The notes under the pieces: generated by a model
What the model saw: only the letters and a program-made list of their open reading frames with translations
Told to the model about the DNA's origin: nothing
The model's database searches: none
Source: Paracoccus cavernae
Lineage (GTDB): Bacteria > Pseudomonadota > Alphaproteobacteria > Rhodobacterales > Rhodobacteraceae
Reading direction: 5' to 3'
Assembly: GCA_030410095.1 (NCBI GenBank)
Contig: JAUFRC010000001.1
Location: 1,314,501-1,378,500 of the forward strand
Length of the DNA: 64,000 nt
Made by a program: the position numbers and the translations under genes
In this document: positions 11,180 to 20,606 of the stretch, piece by piece
How positions within the stretch are numbered: the stretch's first letter is position 1
How the letters are laid out: each line of letters begins with the position of its first letter

Positions 11180-14100
11180 GTATTACCGAAGATATCGTTG
11201 AGTTGGCAGCCATCGAAACGCTAGAAGAACTCGGTTGGTCTTACCTCCACGGTTCCGTGATCGCGCCTGATGGCATTGCGCCAGAGCGCCGATCCTTCGG
11301 CGATGTCATCCTGACTGGCAGGTTGGAAGCTGCGATTGCCCGGATCAATCCCGATGCGCCAGAGGCCGCACGCGACGAGGCGATGCGCCGTGTCCTGACC
11401 GGCGAATTGCCTTCGCTAGTCGAGGAAAACCGGCGCATCCACAAGCTGCTGACCGAAGGCGTCAATGTCGAATTTCGCGGGGGTGACGGTAAGTCCGCCA
11501 TCACCAAAATCTGGCTGATCGATCTTCGCAACCCGAACGCCAACGACTGGCTGGCAGTGAACCAGTTCGTCGTGGTTGAGAACAGGACCAAACGTCGGCC
11601 GGATGTGGTACTGTTCGTCAACGGTCTGCCTCTCGCCGTACTAGAGTTAAAGAACGCCGCTTCGCAGAACGCGACAATTGCCGACGCCTACAACCAATTG
11701 CAGACCTATCTGCACCAGACCCCAGTCTGTTCAACACCAACGCGGTACTGGTGACGTCCGATGGTATGGAAGCCCGGATCGGATCGATCACCGCCGACGC
11801 CGAACGTTTTATGCCTTGGCGGACAGTGGACGGCGAGGACTTCGCCCACCGAGGCACGCCAGAGTTGGAAACCTTGCTTCGCGGTGTATTCACCCGCGAA
11901 AACCTGCTTGCACTGATCCGCGATTTCATCGTTTTCGGTGACAAGGGCGAAGGTCCGTTCAAGATCATCGCTGGTTATCACCAGTTCCACGGTGCGCAAA
12001 AAGCCGTGCGGCAAGCGGTCGAGGCAACCCGACCGGACGGGGATCGCAAGATTGGTGTCATCTGGCACACACAAGGCTCGGGCAAAAGCCTTTTGATGGC
12101 GTTCTTTGCCGGACTGGCGGTGAAATCGCAGGCGCTGGAGAACCCAACGCTGGTTGTCCTGACGGATCGAAACGATTTGGACGATCAGCTTTTCGGTACC
12201 TTTGGCCTTTGCCGTGATCTGATCCGCCAGAACCCAGAGCAGGCGGATAGCCGCCAGGACTTGAAGCAACTCCTCGACAAGGCAGCGGGCGGCGTTGTGT
12301 TCACCACCGTGCAGAAATTTTCGCCGGAGCGCGGGGAAGAGAGTTTTCCGCTGTTGTCGGATCGGCGTAACATCATCGTCATCGCGGACGAAGCCCACCG
12401 CAGCCAGTATGGCTTTGAGTCCAAGCTCAATCGGGACACCGGGCTGCGTCGCTATGGCTATGCCCATTACATTAGGCAGGCGATGCCGAACGCTTCGTTC
12501 ATCGGCTTCACCGGCACCCCGATTGAGGCAGCCGATATCAACACCCCGGCCATCTTCGGCGAATATATCGACATTTACGACATCAGCCGCGCCGTCGAGG
12601 ACGGCGCGACGGTGCCGATTTTCTATGAAAGCCGCCTTGCCCGCATCGAGTTGAACGAGGACGAAAAGCCCCTCATAGATGCCGAAATCGAGGCGTTGAT
12701 AGAAGATGCCTCGCTAACCGAAGCCGAGAAGATGAAGGCGAAATGGTCTGCTGTGGAGGCGTTGGTCGGGGCCGACAAGCGGTTGTCACAAGTTGCGGAG
12801 GATATGGTCACGCACCTTGAAGCGCGCATTGAGGCGATGAACGGTAAGGCAATGGCGGTTTGTATGAGCCGCCGCATCTGTGTGTCGCTTTATGATCGCA
12901 TTATTGCCCTTCGCCCGGGATGGCATTCGACCGATGACGACAAGGGAGCGGTCAAGATCGTGATGACCGGGGCGGCTTCCGATCCTCTCGACTGGCAGCA
13001 GCATATAGGCGCTAAGAAACGGCGGGACGACCTCGCCAATCGGGCGCGCAACCCTGATGATCCACTGCGGCTCGTGATCGTCTGTGATATGTGGCTGACC
13101 GGCTTTGACGCGCCGTGCATGAACACGATGTACATAGACAAGCCGATGCGCGGCCACGGCTTGATGCAGGCGATTGCCCGCGTGAACCGGGTGTTCAAGG
13201 ACAAGCCCGGTGGGTTGGTGGTGGATTATATCGGCGTTGCGCAGAACCTGCGTAATGCGCTCGGCCAATATACTGATTCCGACCGCGACAAGACCGGGAT
13301 AGATGAGTCAGCTGCCGTTGCCGCAATGATGGAACGGTACGAGGCCATCTGCGACCTGCTCCATGGTTTTGACTATCTCCCCGGCATCCAAGGCCAGCCA
13401 CGCGAACGCCTGAGCTGCCTTGCCGGGGCAATCGACTGGGTTCTGAAATGGCAGGAGTCCCAGGCTGCACGGCAGAAAACGGATGAGAATAAGAAGCGGG
13501 CGCACCGCCGTTTCATGGACATGATGCTCCAACTGTCGAAAGCCTACGCCCTTGCGTCCGCGAGCGACGAGGCCCGTGCAATCCGCGACGAGGTTGGCTT
13601 CTTTCAGGCAATCCGGGCAGCATTGGCTAAAACTACGGCGACTGGAAAGATCAGTGAAAAGATCGAGTTTTTGCAGTCCAACAACTCGTGGATCGCGCCG
13701 TGGCGTCGTCCGAGATCATCGACATCTTGAAAGTAGCCGGTATCCAGTCCCCTGACATCTCCATCCTATCCGACGAATTTCTCATGGAAATCGGTGCAAT
13801 GGAGAAGAAGAATCTTGCATTGGAAGCCTTAAAAAAGCTGCTCAACGGCGAAATCGCCAGTCGCTCAAAAACTAATCTGGTCGAGAGCAAGGCGTTCTCG
13901 AACCGATTGGAGGAATCCGTCGCGCGATATCACGCTGGGGCTATTTCCGCCGTCGAGATGATCCAGGAACTGATCGAACTCGCCAAGGACATGAAGGCCG
14001 CTCGCACCCGTGGTGAGGAAATGGGCCTCAGCCAAGAAGAAGTCGCGTTCTACATGGCGCTCGCGGAAAACGAGAGCGCGGTAGAAGCCATGGGCAACGA

Positions 14101-14311
14101 AAAGCTGCGCATCATCGCCCATGAGCTGCTGGAGCAGTTGCGTAGCAATGTTACTGTCGATTGGCACCAGCGAGAAAGCGCACGAGCCCGCATGCGAGTC
14201 TTGGTGAAACGCATTCTAAAAAAATATGGATACCCGCCAGACCTCGCTGACGAAGCTATCCAAACAGTTCTCGCTCAAGCGGAAATTCTACTGAGAGAGA
14301 TTACAGGCTGA
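11176..14311 (+). CDS. hsdR: Type I restriction endonuclease/translocase HsdR (two frameshifts)
   Basis: The cutting and DNA-translocating subunit, about 1045 residues after repair. The nuclease domain near residues 120-165 has [20 protein letters not shown], the D...ExK core. The SF2 motor has Walker [12 protein letters not shown] near 300 and the DEAH box [13 protein letters not shown] near 400. The C-terminal helical domain, which binds the methylase, reads [10 protein letters not shown] and ends [15 protein letters not shown]. Breaks are near 11723 (C run) and 13668 (T run). The TTG start at 11176 overlaps the FRG stop. All catalytic motifs are present, so the system should work if the breaks are artefacts. 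Confidence 0.94.
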
Positions 14312-14616
14312 GGTTTCCTCTCTGGCGTTTCGCTTCGACCGTTTCTTTCCCTCGTGCGGGCCACTGTTTCCGCACCCGTTCGCCGTCCTCGATGTTGGAC
14401 TTTTCGGCCATCTTGAGCAACGCGGCTTAGATGGTGGTGCGGTCTTCGCCTGAACTCAGGTTTCAGGTGCAACTGGCTGCCATCTGCTAAGAGCATTAGC
14501 CTAGCCGAAATGGCTGCTGGATTTCGTACTGCTTTTAGAATGCTGAACCAGCATCAGGGGCTGTCTGTCCGTCTTTTACCACCGAAACAAATACGGTTGC
14601 ATAAACTCACCGCACC
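14312..14616. other. Intergenic gap between convergent hsdR and mrr-like genes
   Basis: About 300 bases without a supportable gene. A 36-codon minus-strand frame (14301-14411) starts with a plausible ATG and is rich in charged residues, but it overlaps hsdR, has no recognised family and may be a remnant. No clear terminator is seen. Confidence 0.5.
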
Positions 14617-15639
14617 TCACCCCTGCAGATCGGGCACATAAATTTGCTTTAGTGGAAGGAGCGTCCGGTATCGTGGTGAAAGCTGAGAGTAATTTTCAAG
14701 GATCAGCTCAACGAACTGCTCGCCATCAATCAGGCGCAGCTTAGGTCGGTTGCGCTCAAGCTCCACAGATTGCCGGCTGAACGAACCTAGGCCGATAAAT
14801 AACCCATATTCGCCTTCACCTAATGTGCCGAGCAGCTGATCTACTTCTGGACGCGGAACTTGGTCGGTCTTGCGTTTGCACTGGACCTTCAGAATGGGCG
14901 GTTCAAACCCGAGCTTGTCGCGATGGGCGATCACGTCGACGCCGCCATCGCCTGAACGCTGCGTGACGCGGGCGGTGTACCCCATGCATTCGAGCAAATG
15001 CGCGACAAACTCCTCGAACTCATAGCCCGACAGCTTGGTCATGATCTGGCGGATGATGAAATCGCCGGTTGTCAGCTCCGCTTGCTTGGATACGGCGACT
15101 GTCGCCGTATCGTCGTCCTCAATCTCTACTGCCGGTTCGTTCACCGGGGCATCGCCTTCAGGTACCGCTATGCCCAGCTTCGTAAGGAATGCGTCAGCAC
15201 TGCTTTGGATCAGGAACACCGTGATGAACGCGCCAATCTCGTTGAGGACGCTTTGCCCGAACTCATTTCGGGGAAGGTGCAGCAGCCACTCGACGCCCCG
15301 GTGATTGGGATAGTCATCGGGGTCGTCAGAAAAATGTTCAAAAGCGCCGGTGAACCTGCCGACATTGACCATGCGGTCGTGTTTCGAAGGATACACGACG
15401 ATGTCGCCTGCCTTCATCTCGTGGGTGAAGCGAAAAAGGATGCCTGCATCGACAGGCCGTGAGCCGACTTTCTTGTCCGGGTAGTACTGAGCCAGTGCAG
15501 CCTTAAGGGCGTCCCGATCCGCATATTGCCTCAGGTCGCCCAAGGCCGACCAGCCGATTGCGACATATCCGCCGTCCACGGGGCGGCTGCCGACATGCTC
15601 GCCCATATGGACGCCCCATACCCGTGGATTCTGGTTCAA
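14617..15639 (-). CDS. Mrr-like restriction endonuclease
   Basis: A 340-residue protein, intact, opposite in direction to the R-M operon. The C-terminal third is an Mrr_cat nuclease domain of the PD-(D/E)xK fold. LSGYEFEEFVAHLLECMGY leads into SGDGGVDVIAHRD (catalytic Asp) and LKVQCKRK (QxK). The N-terminal 150 residues (MNQNPRVWGVHMGEHVGSRP) form a separate domain, plausibly DNA- or modified-base-sensing by analogy with other Mrr-type proteins, but I cannot name its fold. No methyltransferase is paired with it, so a type IV (modification-dependent) role is likely, though inferred. It could restrict foreign methylated DNA that the type I system ignores. Confidence 0.82.
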   Translation of the reverse strand: MNQNPRVWGVHMGEHVGSRPVDGGYVAIGWSALGDLRQYADRDALKAALAQYYPDKKVGSRPVDAGILFRFTHEMKAGDIVVYPSKHDRMVNVGRFTGAFEHFSDDPDDYPNHRGVEWLLHLPRNEFGQSVLNEIGAFITVFLIQSSADAFLTKLGIAVPEGDAPVNEPAVEIEDDDTATVAVSKQAELTTGDFIIRQIMTKLSGYEFEEFVAHLLECMGYTARVTQRSGDGGVDVIAHRDKLGFEPPILKVQCKRKTDQVPRPEVDQLLGTLGEGEYGLFIGLGSFSRQSVELERNRPKLRLIDGEQFVELILENYSQLSPRYRTLLPLKQIYVPDLQG

Positions 15640-15828
15640 AGTGGCACCTCAAAATATCCGTTCAATCAACGGCTTCTGGAGCCGTGCCGCAAGCAAAAAC
15701 ATGATGGTAGCCAAACTCGCACTCGCCCCCAGCGGCGAAGTTCACAACAGCCATCTCCGAACGATTTCCTTTTACTGGAAGCTCACGCCATGTGATTTGA
15801 TCGTGCTGTACCCGACTGGAGGATAGCA

Positions 15829-16014
15829 ATGGCGACCGAAACTCACGCAGACCGCCAAGAATTAGACGATTGGGCAATTTACGGCCCAAAGGACCCAGAA
15901 ATCAGTCGATTGGTGGCGCGTCTGGTTCTCGACCATGGATTGCGCGTCCGTGACGTCGAAGCACTTATCCTTGTCATCTTGCAGGAAAAGATTGCTGCCG
16001 AAGAGGCCCGTTAA
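15829..16014 (+). CDS. Small hypothetical protein
   Basis: A 61-codon frame with a good GGAGG site seven bases before the ATG. The product MATETHADRQELDDWAIYGP... is mostly helical and acidic, with no recognised motif. It lies between the Mrr-like gene (divergent) and the transposition operon. Being short and unrecognised, it could be chance, but the ribosome site favours a real gene. Confidence 0.45.
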   Translation: MATETHADRQELDDWAIYGPKDPEISRLVARLVLDHGLRVRDVEALILVILQEKIAAEEAR

Positions 16015-16587
16015 TCGCGAAATGGCGAGCCGTTCCACGTTACTCGGTACAACCCTGTGTTGTTTCGGGCAGCCAAGAAGATCAAAGCTCCACGCCCTGT
16101 CGCGCTGTTCAGGCGCCGAGTAGCATGAAGGTTTTCCATGGCTGTCAGATCCACGTTGCATCCCCAACCGGCATCGGAAGGGGTATGACTTCTGACGCCT
16201 GATGAGGAAACCGCCCGAACTGGTGGCCTTTACGACGTGAAACCCGCTCGGTCGGGTGACGATCACCTTCTCCGACGAAAGGCCCGAAAACCAGAGCGTT
16301 CAAAGGTCTGCCCCGCAGTGAGAACCGCGGCGGCGAAGTGGCCCACGAAGGCGTGCAGCGTGAACTCTGCCGTTGATCGCGGACACCGTCCCCACCAAGC
16401 ACGGCGCGGCGCGAAGGGGTCTCAGCCAAACGCACGTCAGCCCAAGCCACCCATTCAATCTAAAAACATATTGTATCCCAATGTGTTAGTGAACAACCCG
16501 CTTGATTCGGCGAATCGCTCCAGTAACAGTAAGCGGGGTGATTCGCGGAGCTCGTGCGAGGCCCTACTAGTCTAAAGCGGAGTGACG
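16015..16587. other. Non-coding stretch upstream of the transposition operon
   Basis: About 570 bases with no gene I can support. Frames on either strand are Arg/Pro-rich and look like shadows. It probably holds the promoter and operator of the Ner-like regulator in its last 90 bases. Confidence 0.5.
16504..16545 (+). promoter_or_regulatory. Palindromic operator candidate before the Ner-like gene
   Basis: A perfect 13-base inverted repeat GATTCGGCGAATC at 16504-16516 is followed by a further half site GATTCG at 16540-16545, 40-80 bases before the regulator start. Spacing suits autoregulation by the adjacent HTH protein. Confidence 0.45.
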
Positions 16588-16872
16588 ATGACCGTTAACC
16601 TAGCCCGCCATGCCGACATTCGAAAACGATTGGGAGCGCTCGGCTTGTCCCTCAGCGCTCTCGCACGTGAGGTGGGGGTGACGCCGGAAACGGTCACGAT
16701 TGTCAGCCAAGGCTACCGTAGGTCGCGGCGCGTCGAGAAGCAAATTGCCGCTGCCTTGGGCACGACGCCAGAGCAACTGTTTCCCGAACGCTATTTGTCA
16801 GAGGAGGGCTTAGCCTACCGTCGAATGGGAAAAAGGCCCTCCTGGTGGAACAGGAAGGCCCTTCAGAAATAG
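16588..16872 (+). CDS. Ner/Nlp-family helix-turn-helix regulator
   Basis: A 94-residue DNA-binding protein resembling phage Mu Ner and Nlp. The HTH is LSALAREVGVTPETVTIVSQGYRRSRRVEKQIAAALGTTPEQLFPERY, the typical arrangement ending in a conserved aromatic-rich segment. A GGAG ribosome site lies five bases before the ATG at 16588; a GTG at 16582 is an alternative. It precedes the transposition operon on the same strand. It most likely controls transposase expression, as Ner does for phage Mu; this is inference from family and place. Confidence 0.8.
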   Translation: MTVNLARHADIRKRLGALGLSLSALAREVGVTPETVTIVSQGYRRSRRVEKQIAAALGTTPEQLFPERYLSEEGLAYRRMGKRPSWWNRKALQK

Positions 16873-17036
16873 GTGTCGATTGGTACCGACCCTTCTTCTT
16901 TCCCCGAGACGCAGAAAAAGTCAACCCGTCGGAGTGGTTCCGGCGGGGTAGGTCCCTGCATACTTATGAGAAGGCGGAAACGCTGCTTCTTCCGCGCCCA
17001 TCGGCGACGGTCTGGAAGTTCGCACGCTCCGAAACC

Positions 17037-17538
17037 ATGATGAACAACACACTGATCTACCGCAGCCCTGATCCGAGCCGCGCGAGCCGCGATGTCATAC
17101 GGCGTTCCAGAGCGAGCCTTCGCGGCAGCATGATTGCCAAAGTGCCAGCGTTCCCCTACCCGCGCGTCATACAGTTCGAGCATGCTCGAATATCGGTTCC
17201 TGTGCATGACGCTCGTGCGTCCCGACATCCACGATATTTTGGAACAGCCCCCTGCGATTCATTACCGGCGTGGGGATGGTAGCGACGCTTCCCATGTTTT
17301 CGACTTCGTCGTGACCCTGAGCAGCGGCGAAAGGATCGCCATTGCGATCAAGCCTGCGGATCGGGTGGTCCAGCGCGATTTCGTAACGGAGCTCGGTTGT
17401 GTCGCGGCCGCGATGCCCAAACATTTCGCTCACAGGGTCAAGCTGATCACCGATGAACAACTCAACCGGCGAGCAGCCGCAGAGGCCGCGCGGCTGGTCA
17501 TGCGAAGCCGCCCCCAGCTGACGGAGGTTGCGGCATGA
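17037..17538 (+). CDS. tnsA: TnsA-like transposon-end endonuclease (frameshift at about 17181)
   Basis: TnsA cuts the 5' strands at the transposon ends so that movement is cut-and-paste. The part after 17182 reads LEYRFLCMTLVRPDIHDILEQPP, then HVFDFVVTLSSGERIAIAIKP, giving the E...D...K pattern of the TnsA nuclease. The upstream frame supplies MIAKVPAFPYPRVIQFE, which matches the segment that usually precedes the FESxLEY motif, so two bases seem lost near 17181. The product is about 165 residues, nuclease domain only, with no TnsC-binding C-terminal domain visible. Internal starts at 17134 or 17182 would avoid the break. It overlaps tniA by four bases. Confidence 0.7.
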
Positions 17539-19666
17539 CGCTACGCCTCCGACTATCACGCTCTGACCTGCTGAACATCGACAGCGTTCCTTATCGCCCT
17601 CTGGAGACGGAGGGAGATATCGTCATCTTGGAACGTGCTGACCAGCCCGGCATCACTCAAGCTTTCACTCATGCAAAAGTCTCTGAACTTTTGAGGTCGT
17701 CGAGCGCGCGCTATCAGCCGGGCTACTTCGACTTCGCACGCAGCCGCATGTTGAGAGACAGCCCTGTCGAATTGATCAACGAGCTTGCCCCAAAGGTTCA
17801 GTCTAGTCTGCTGTGGAAAAGCGCAATCTGCAAAGCTTTCCTGAAGTTGGCTGACGAGAAACGTGCTGTCCGGACTTACGCGTCAGTCTCGAAGGTGAAA
17901 GGGGAGCTAGAGCTGATCGTTCGAGAACAGGAATACAAAGCACCCGGCACTGGCAAGCGCGCGGGGAGCGAGATCATTTCTCGCAAGATGCCTTGTTCCA
18001 AAACTATTCTCAAATGGGTGAAACGCTATGAACAGTCGGGCTATAGTGCCCTGGCGCTTCTGCCAAAGACCCGTTGTAGCGGCAATCGCGACGCTCGCTG
18101 GTGTCATCGCACCGAGGCCATGGCCTCGGACGTCATCGAAGTCTTCGCGAACACACAACGCCCCTCCAAAAAGCAAGCCGTCACTCAGGTTCAGCGTCGT
18201 ATCAAGACCGAGAACGGCCGCCGTCTGGGCGATGGGCTGCCACTGCTGACTATACCATCGTCCCGCACCTTGCATCGCCGTCTTAAGGAAGCCGACCCAT
18301 ACTACATCCACGCCCGCCGCTGGGGAATCGACGCCGCCAATCGCAGGTTCAATCTTTCCGAAATAGGCGTGGAGACGCTGTTCCCCGGCGAGCGGGTGGA
18401 GATGGATGAAAATCGGCTCGACGTGATCACGTTGCTGACGCTGTCTGGCATGCTGGACCAGTTACCGATTGAGCAAGTCGAACGGCTAAAGGTACGCCGG
18501 TGGATCTATGCGGCGAAGGACTGTGCAACAAAATGCATTGTTGCCATGCGCCTTGCAACCACACCAAATGCACAGGATGCCGTTCAGACCCTGCGTGACG
18601 TGCTACAAGATCGTACGCCCTATGCCTCGGCTGCCGGTTGCGAAAGTGCGTGGGATCAGGTCTCTGGTATCGGGGCAATCGTTACTGACCAGGGATCGGC
18701 TTTCATTTCTGCGGAGTTTCGCTCGGCTGCGGAATCGCTTGGAGTGACGATGCATCTTCCTCCAGCCGGGCTGCCGCAGATGCGTGGCAATATGGAAAGC
18801 TTCTTCCGCACCCTCGGGCACAAGCTTATGCCGCTTCTATCGGGGCGCACCTTCTTCAACCCCGTGGAGCGTCGCGACTATCCGTCCGAGCAGTTGGCCT
18901 GCCTTGATGATGATGACCTTATCCGCATTCTGCTGACCTTCGTGGTAGACATCTATCACAATGAGCCACACGGGTCCTTGAAGGGGAAACTCCTGCGAAT
19001 TGCTGGAAGCGGCTGGCCGAAGAACAAGGATTGCTGCCAGTTCCAGATGGCCTGACCCTTAGAAAGACCTTCGGTCGGCCCCTCACGCGCAAATTGCGCC
19101 GCGATGGGGTGCTGTTCGCCGGACTGTCTTACAGCTGTAGCGCGCTGCGTGAGGCATTCTTGCACTCACCCGAGCGTGATGTGGAGATCCGCGCCGATTT
19201 GTTTGACCTAGGCTGGATTGCGGTGAAGGTCGGGAACGGGTGGCACCCGGCCAAATGCAACCACCGCGGCTTCGATGGTCTTCGCTACACCGATTGGCAG
19301 GAGGCCAGCCGCGCGCTTCGCCTTCAGCATCGCCGTGCAGCGGCGCTGTCCGAAGATGTTGTGCAGCGCGCCATCACTCGGATTTCGGAGACAAATCGCG
19401 CAGCAGCGCTGCGAATGCAGCTCACGCCTTACCACATCACCGACGCCGAGATCGCACGAAACGAAAAGGCCCTGCATTTCTCGCTGACGTCATCAGCAGA
19501 GAGTTTGGCCATCGCTTCGCGCACGGGAGACCCCCTTACCGACGGCATCGACATCTTTCCACACGATGCGGCGAACTTACCCATCGCCAGTCCGAACGAC
19601 CAAGTCCTTCCGTCAGCGTCGCTTGGAACCCATCGCATCGCCGCGTGGAAGCTCGACGATGAATGA
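17535..19666 (+). CDS. tniA: TniA/TnsB DDE transposase (one frameshift)
   Basis: The strand-transfer transposase, about 711 residues after repair, the size of Tn7 TnsB. N-terminal DNA-binding HTH modules are followed by an rve-type catalytic core. Asp291 lies in ERVEMDENRLDV, Asp385 in AIVTDQGSAF and Glu421 in GNMESFFRTLGH, giving D-x93-D-x35-E. The break near 18985 is a GGGGG read as GGGG in LKGETPANCWKRLAEEQG; the frame then continues LLPVPDGLTLRKTFG into the Mu-type C-terminal beta-barrel. It starts inside the tnsA stop and overlaps tniB by eight bases. With all three catalytic residues present it should be active. Confidence 0.93.
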
Positions 19667-20606
19667 TAAGCGCCAAAGCACAGCCGAAACAATTGCTTCC
19701 TTGCGGGCTCAATTCATCCGACATGAGCGGTTTGACCCCCTGCACGCTCGCTTCCAGATGCTGCTGGAAAAGCGCCTTGCCGATCTTTCGGCAGGGCGGA
19801 CTGCTGACTCTCACGGTATTGCGCTGTCAGGCGCGTCAGGAACAGGCAAGAGCTGCGCTGCATCTCAACTTCTCGCGGGGGCGCGAAGGCGCCTTGCAAC
19901 GTCCTCGCTGCCGGAAGCAACGCTCATCAGCCTCCGCGTCCCCTCCCCTGCGACACTGAAATTCATGGGGCAAATGATCCTGCGGGCCCTTGGCTACAGC
20001 CTCTCGTCAGAACGACAGGCTTGGTACATTTGGGACCTCGTGCGACATCAGCTGAAACTTCGGCAAGTGCTTTTCCTGCATCTGGACGAAGCTCAGGATC
20101 TGAGTTCTCGGGGCACGAAGGTCGAGTTGAATGCCGTTGCATCCATGCTGAAGACGCTGATGACCGATCCACATTGGCCGGTGGGCATCCTTCTGTCAGG
20201 CACGGAAGAATTGGAACGCATCTTGAACCATGATCCGCAGTTGGCGCGGCGCATGAGTGCAATACATTTCGCGCCTTTGTCGGCAGCGGCGCATGCGCGG
20301 GATACGGCGGGTCTCGTCGAAAGTTATGCTACTCGTGCAGGTCTCACCGTAGCACCTGACGCCCAAGGCATCGATATGGCCGAACGACTGATCCACGCTG
20401 CCGCATTCCAATTTGGCTTGGTGATCGAAATTATCATCGCGGCATTGGAGGTCGCCCTTCTTGCTGGCAGCGCGGTTCTTTGGGCAAACCATTTCGCCTT
20501 GGCTTTCGAGGAGCGCTCTTCCTGCTCGGATGCCTTCAACCCTTTCATTGTTGGCGATTATCATCGGATTGATGCCCGCAAGGTCTTCACTCGGGAGGAT
20601 AACTGA
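19659..20606 (+). CDS. tniB: TniB/TnsC AAA+ ATPase, transposition regulator
   Basis: An AAA+ ATPase of about 315 residues that links the target selector to the transposase. Walker A is SGASGTGKS at residues 57-65. Walker B is VLFLHLDEAQDL near 145, and a sensor region reads GILLSGTEELERIL near 190. The start at 19659 is inside the end of tniA, and the stop overlaps the tniQ ATG by one base (TGATG). The frame is intact. It would form target-bound filaments if it behaves like TnsC; that is family knowledge. Confidence 0.92.
   Translation: MNDKRQSTAETIASLRAQFIRHERFDPLHARFQMLLEKRLADLSAGRTADSHGIALSGASGTGKSCAASQLLAGARRRLATSSLPEATLISLRVPSPATLKFMGQMILRALGYSLSSERQAWYIWDLVRHQLKLRQVLFLHLDEAQDLSSRGTKVELNAVASMLKTLMTDPHWPVGILLSGTEELERILNHDPQLARRMSAIHFAPLSAAAHARDTAGLVESYATRAGLTVAPDAQGIDMAERLIHAAAFQFGLVIEIIIAALEVALLAGSAVLWANHFALAFEERSSCSDAFNPFIVGDYHRIDARKVFTREDN

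Noticed and set aside
14301..14411. 36-codon minus-strand gene after hsdR
   Set aside because: It overlaps the end of hsdR, has no recognised family and an unconvincing ribosome site; it may be a remnant.
16145..16450. Minus-strand gene in the regulator upstream region
   Set aside because: Arg/Pro-rich, no ribosome site or motif; treated as non-coding.
17139..17152. Further TnsB-type site inside tnsA
   Set aside because: AAGTGCCAG matches only the first part of the core and lies in coding sequence far from the ends; probably chance.
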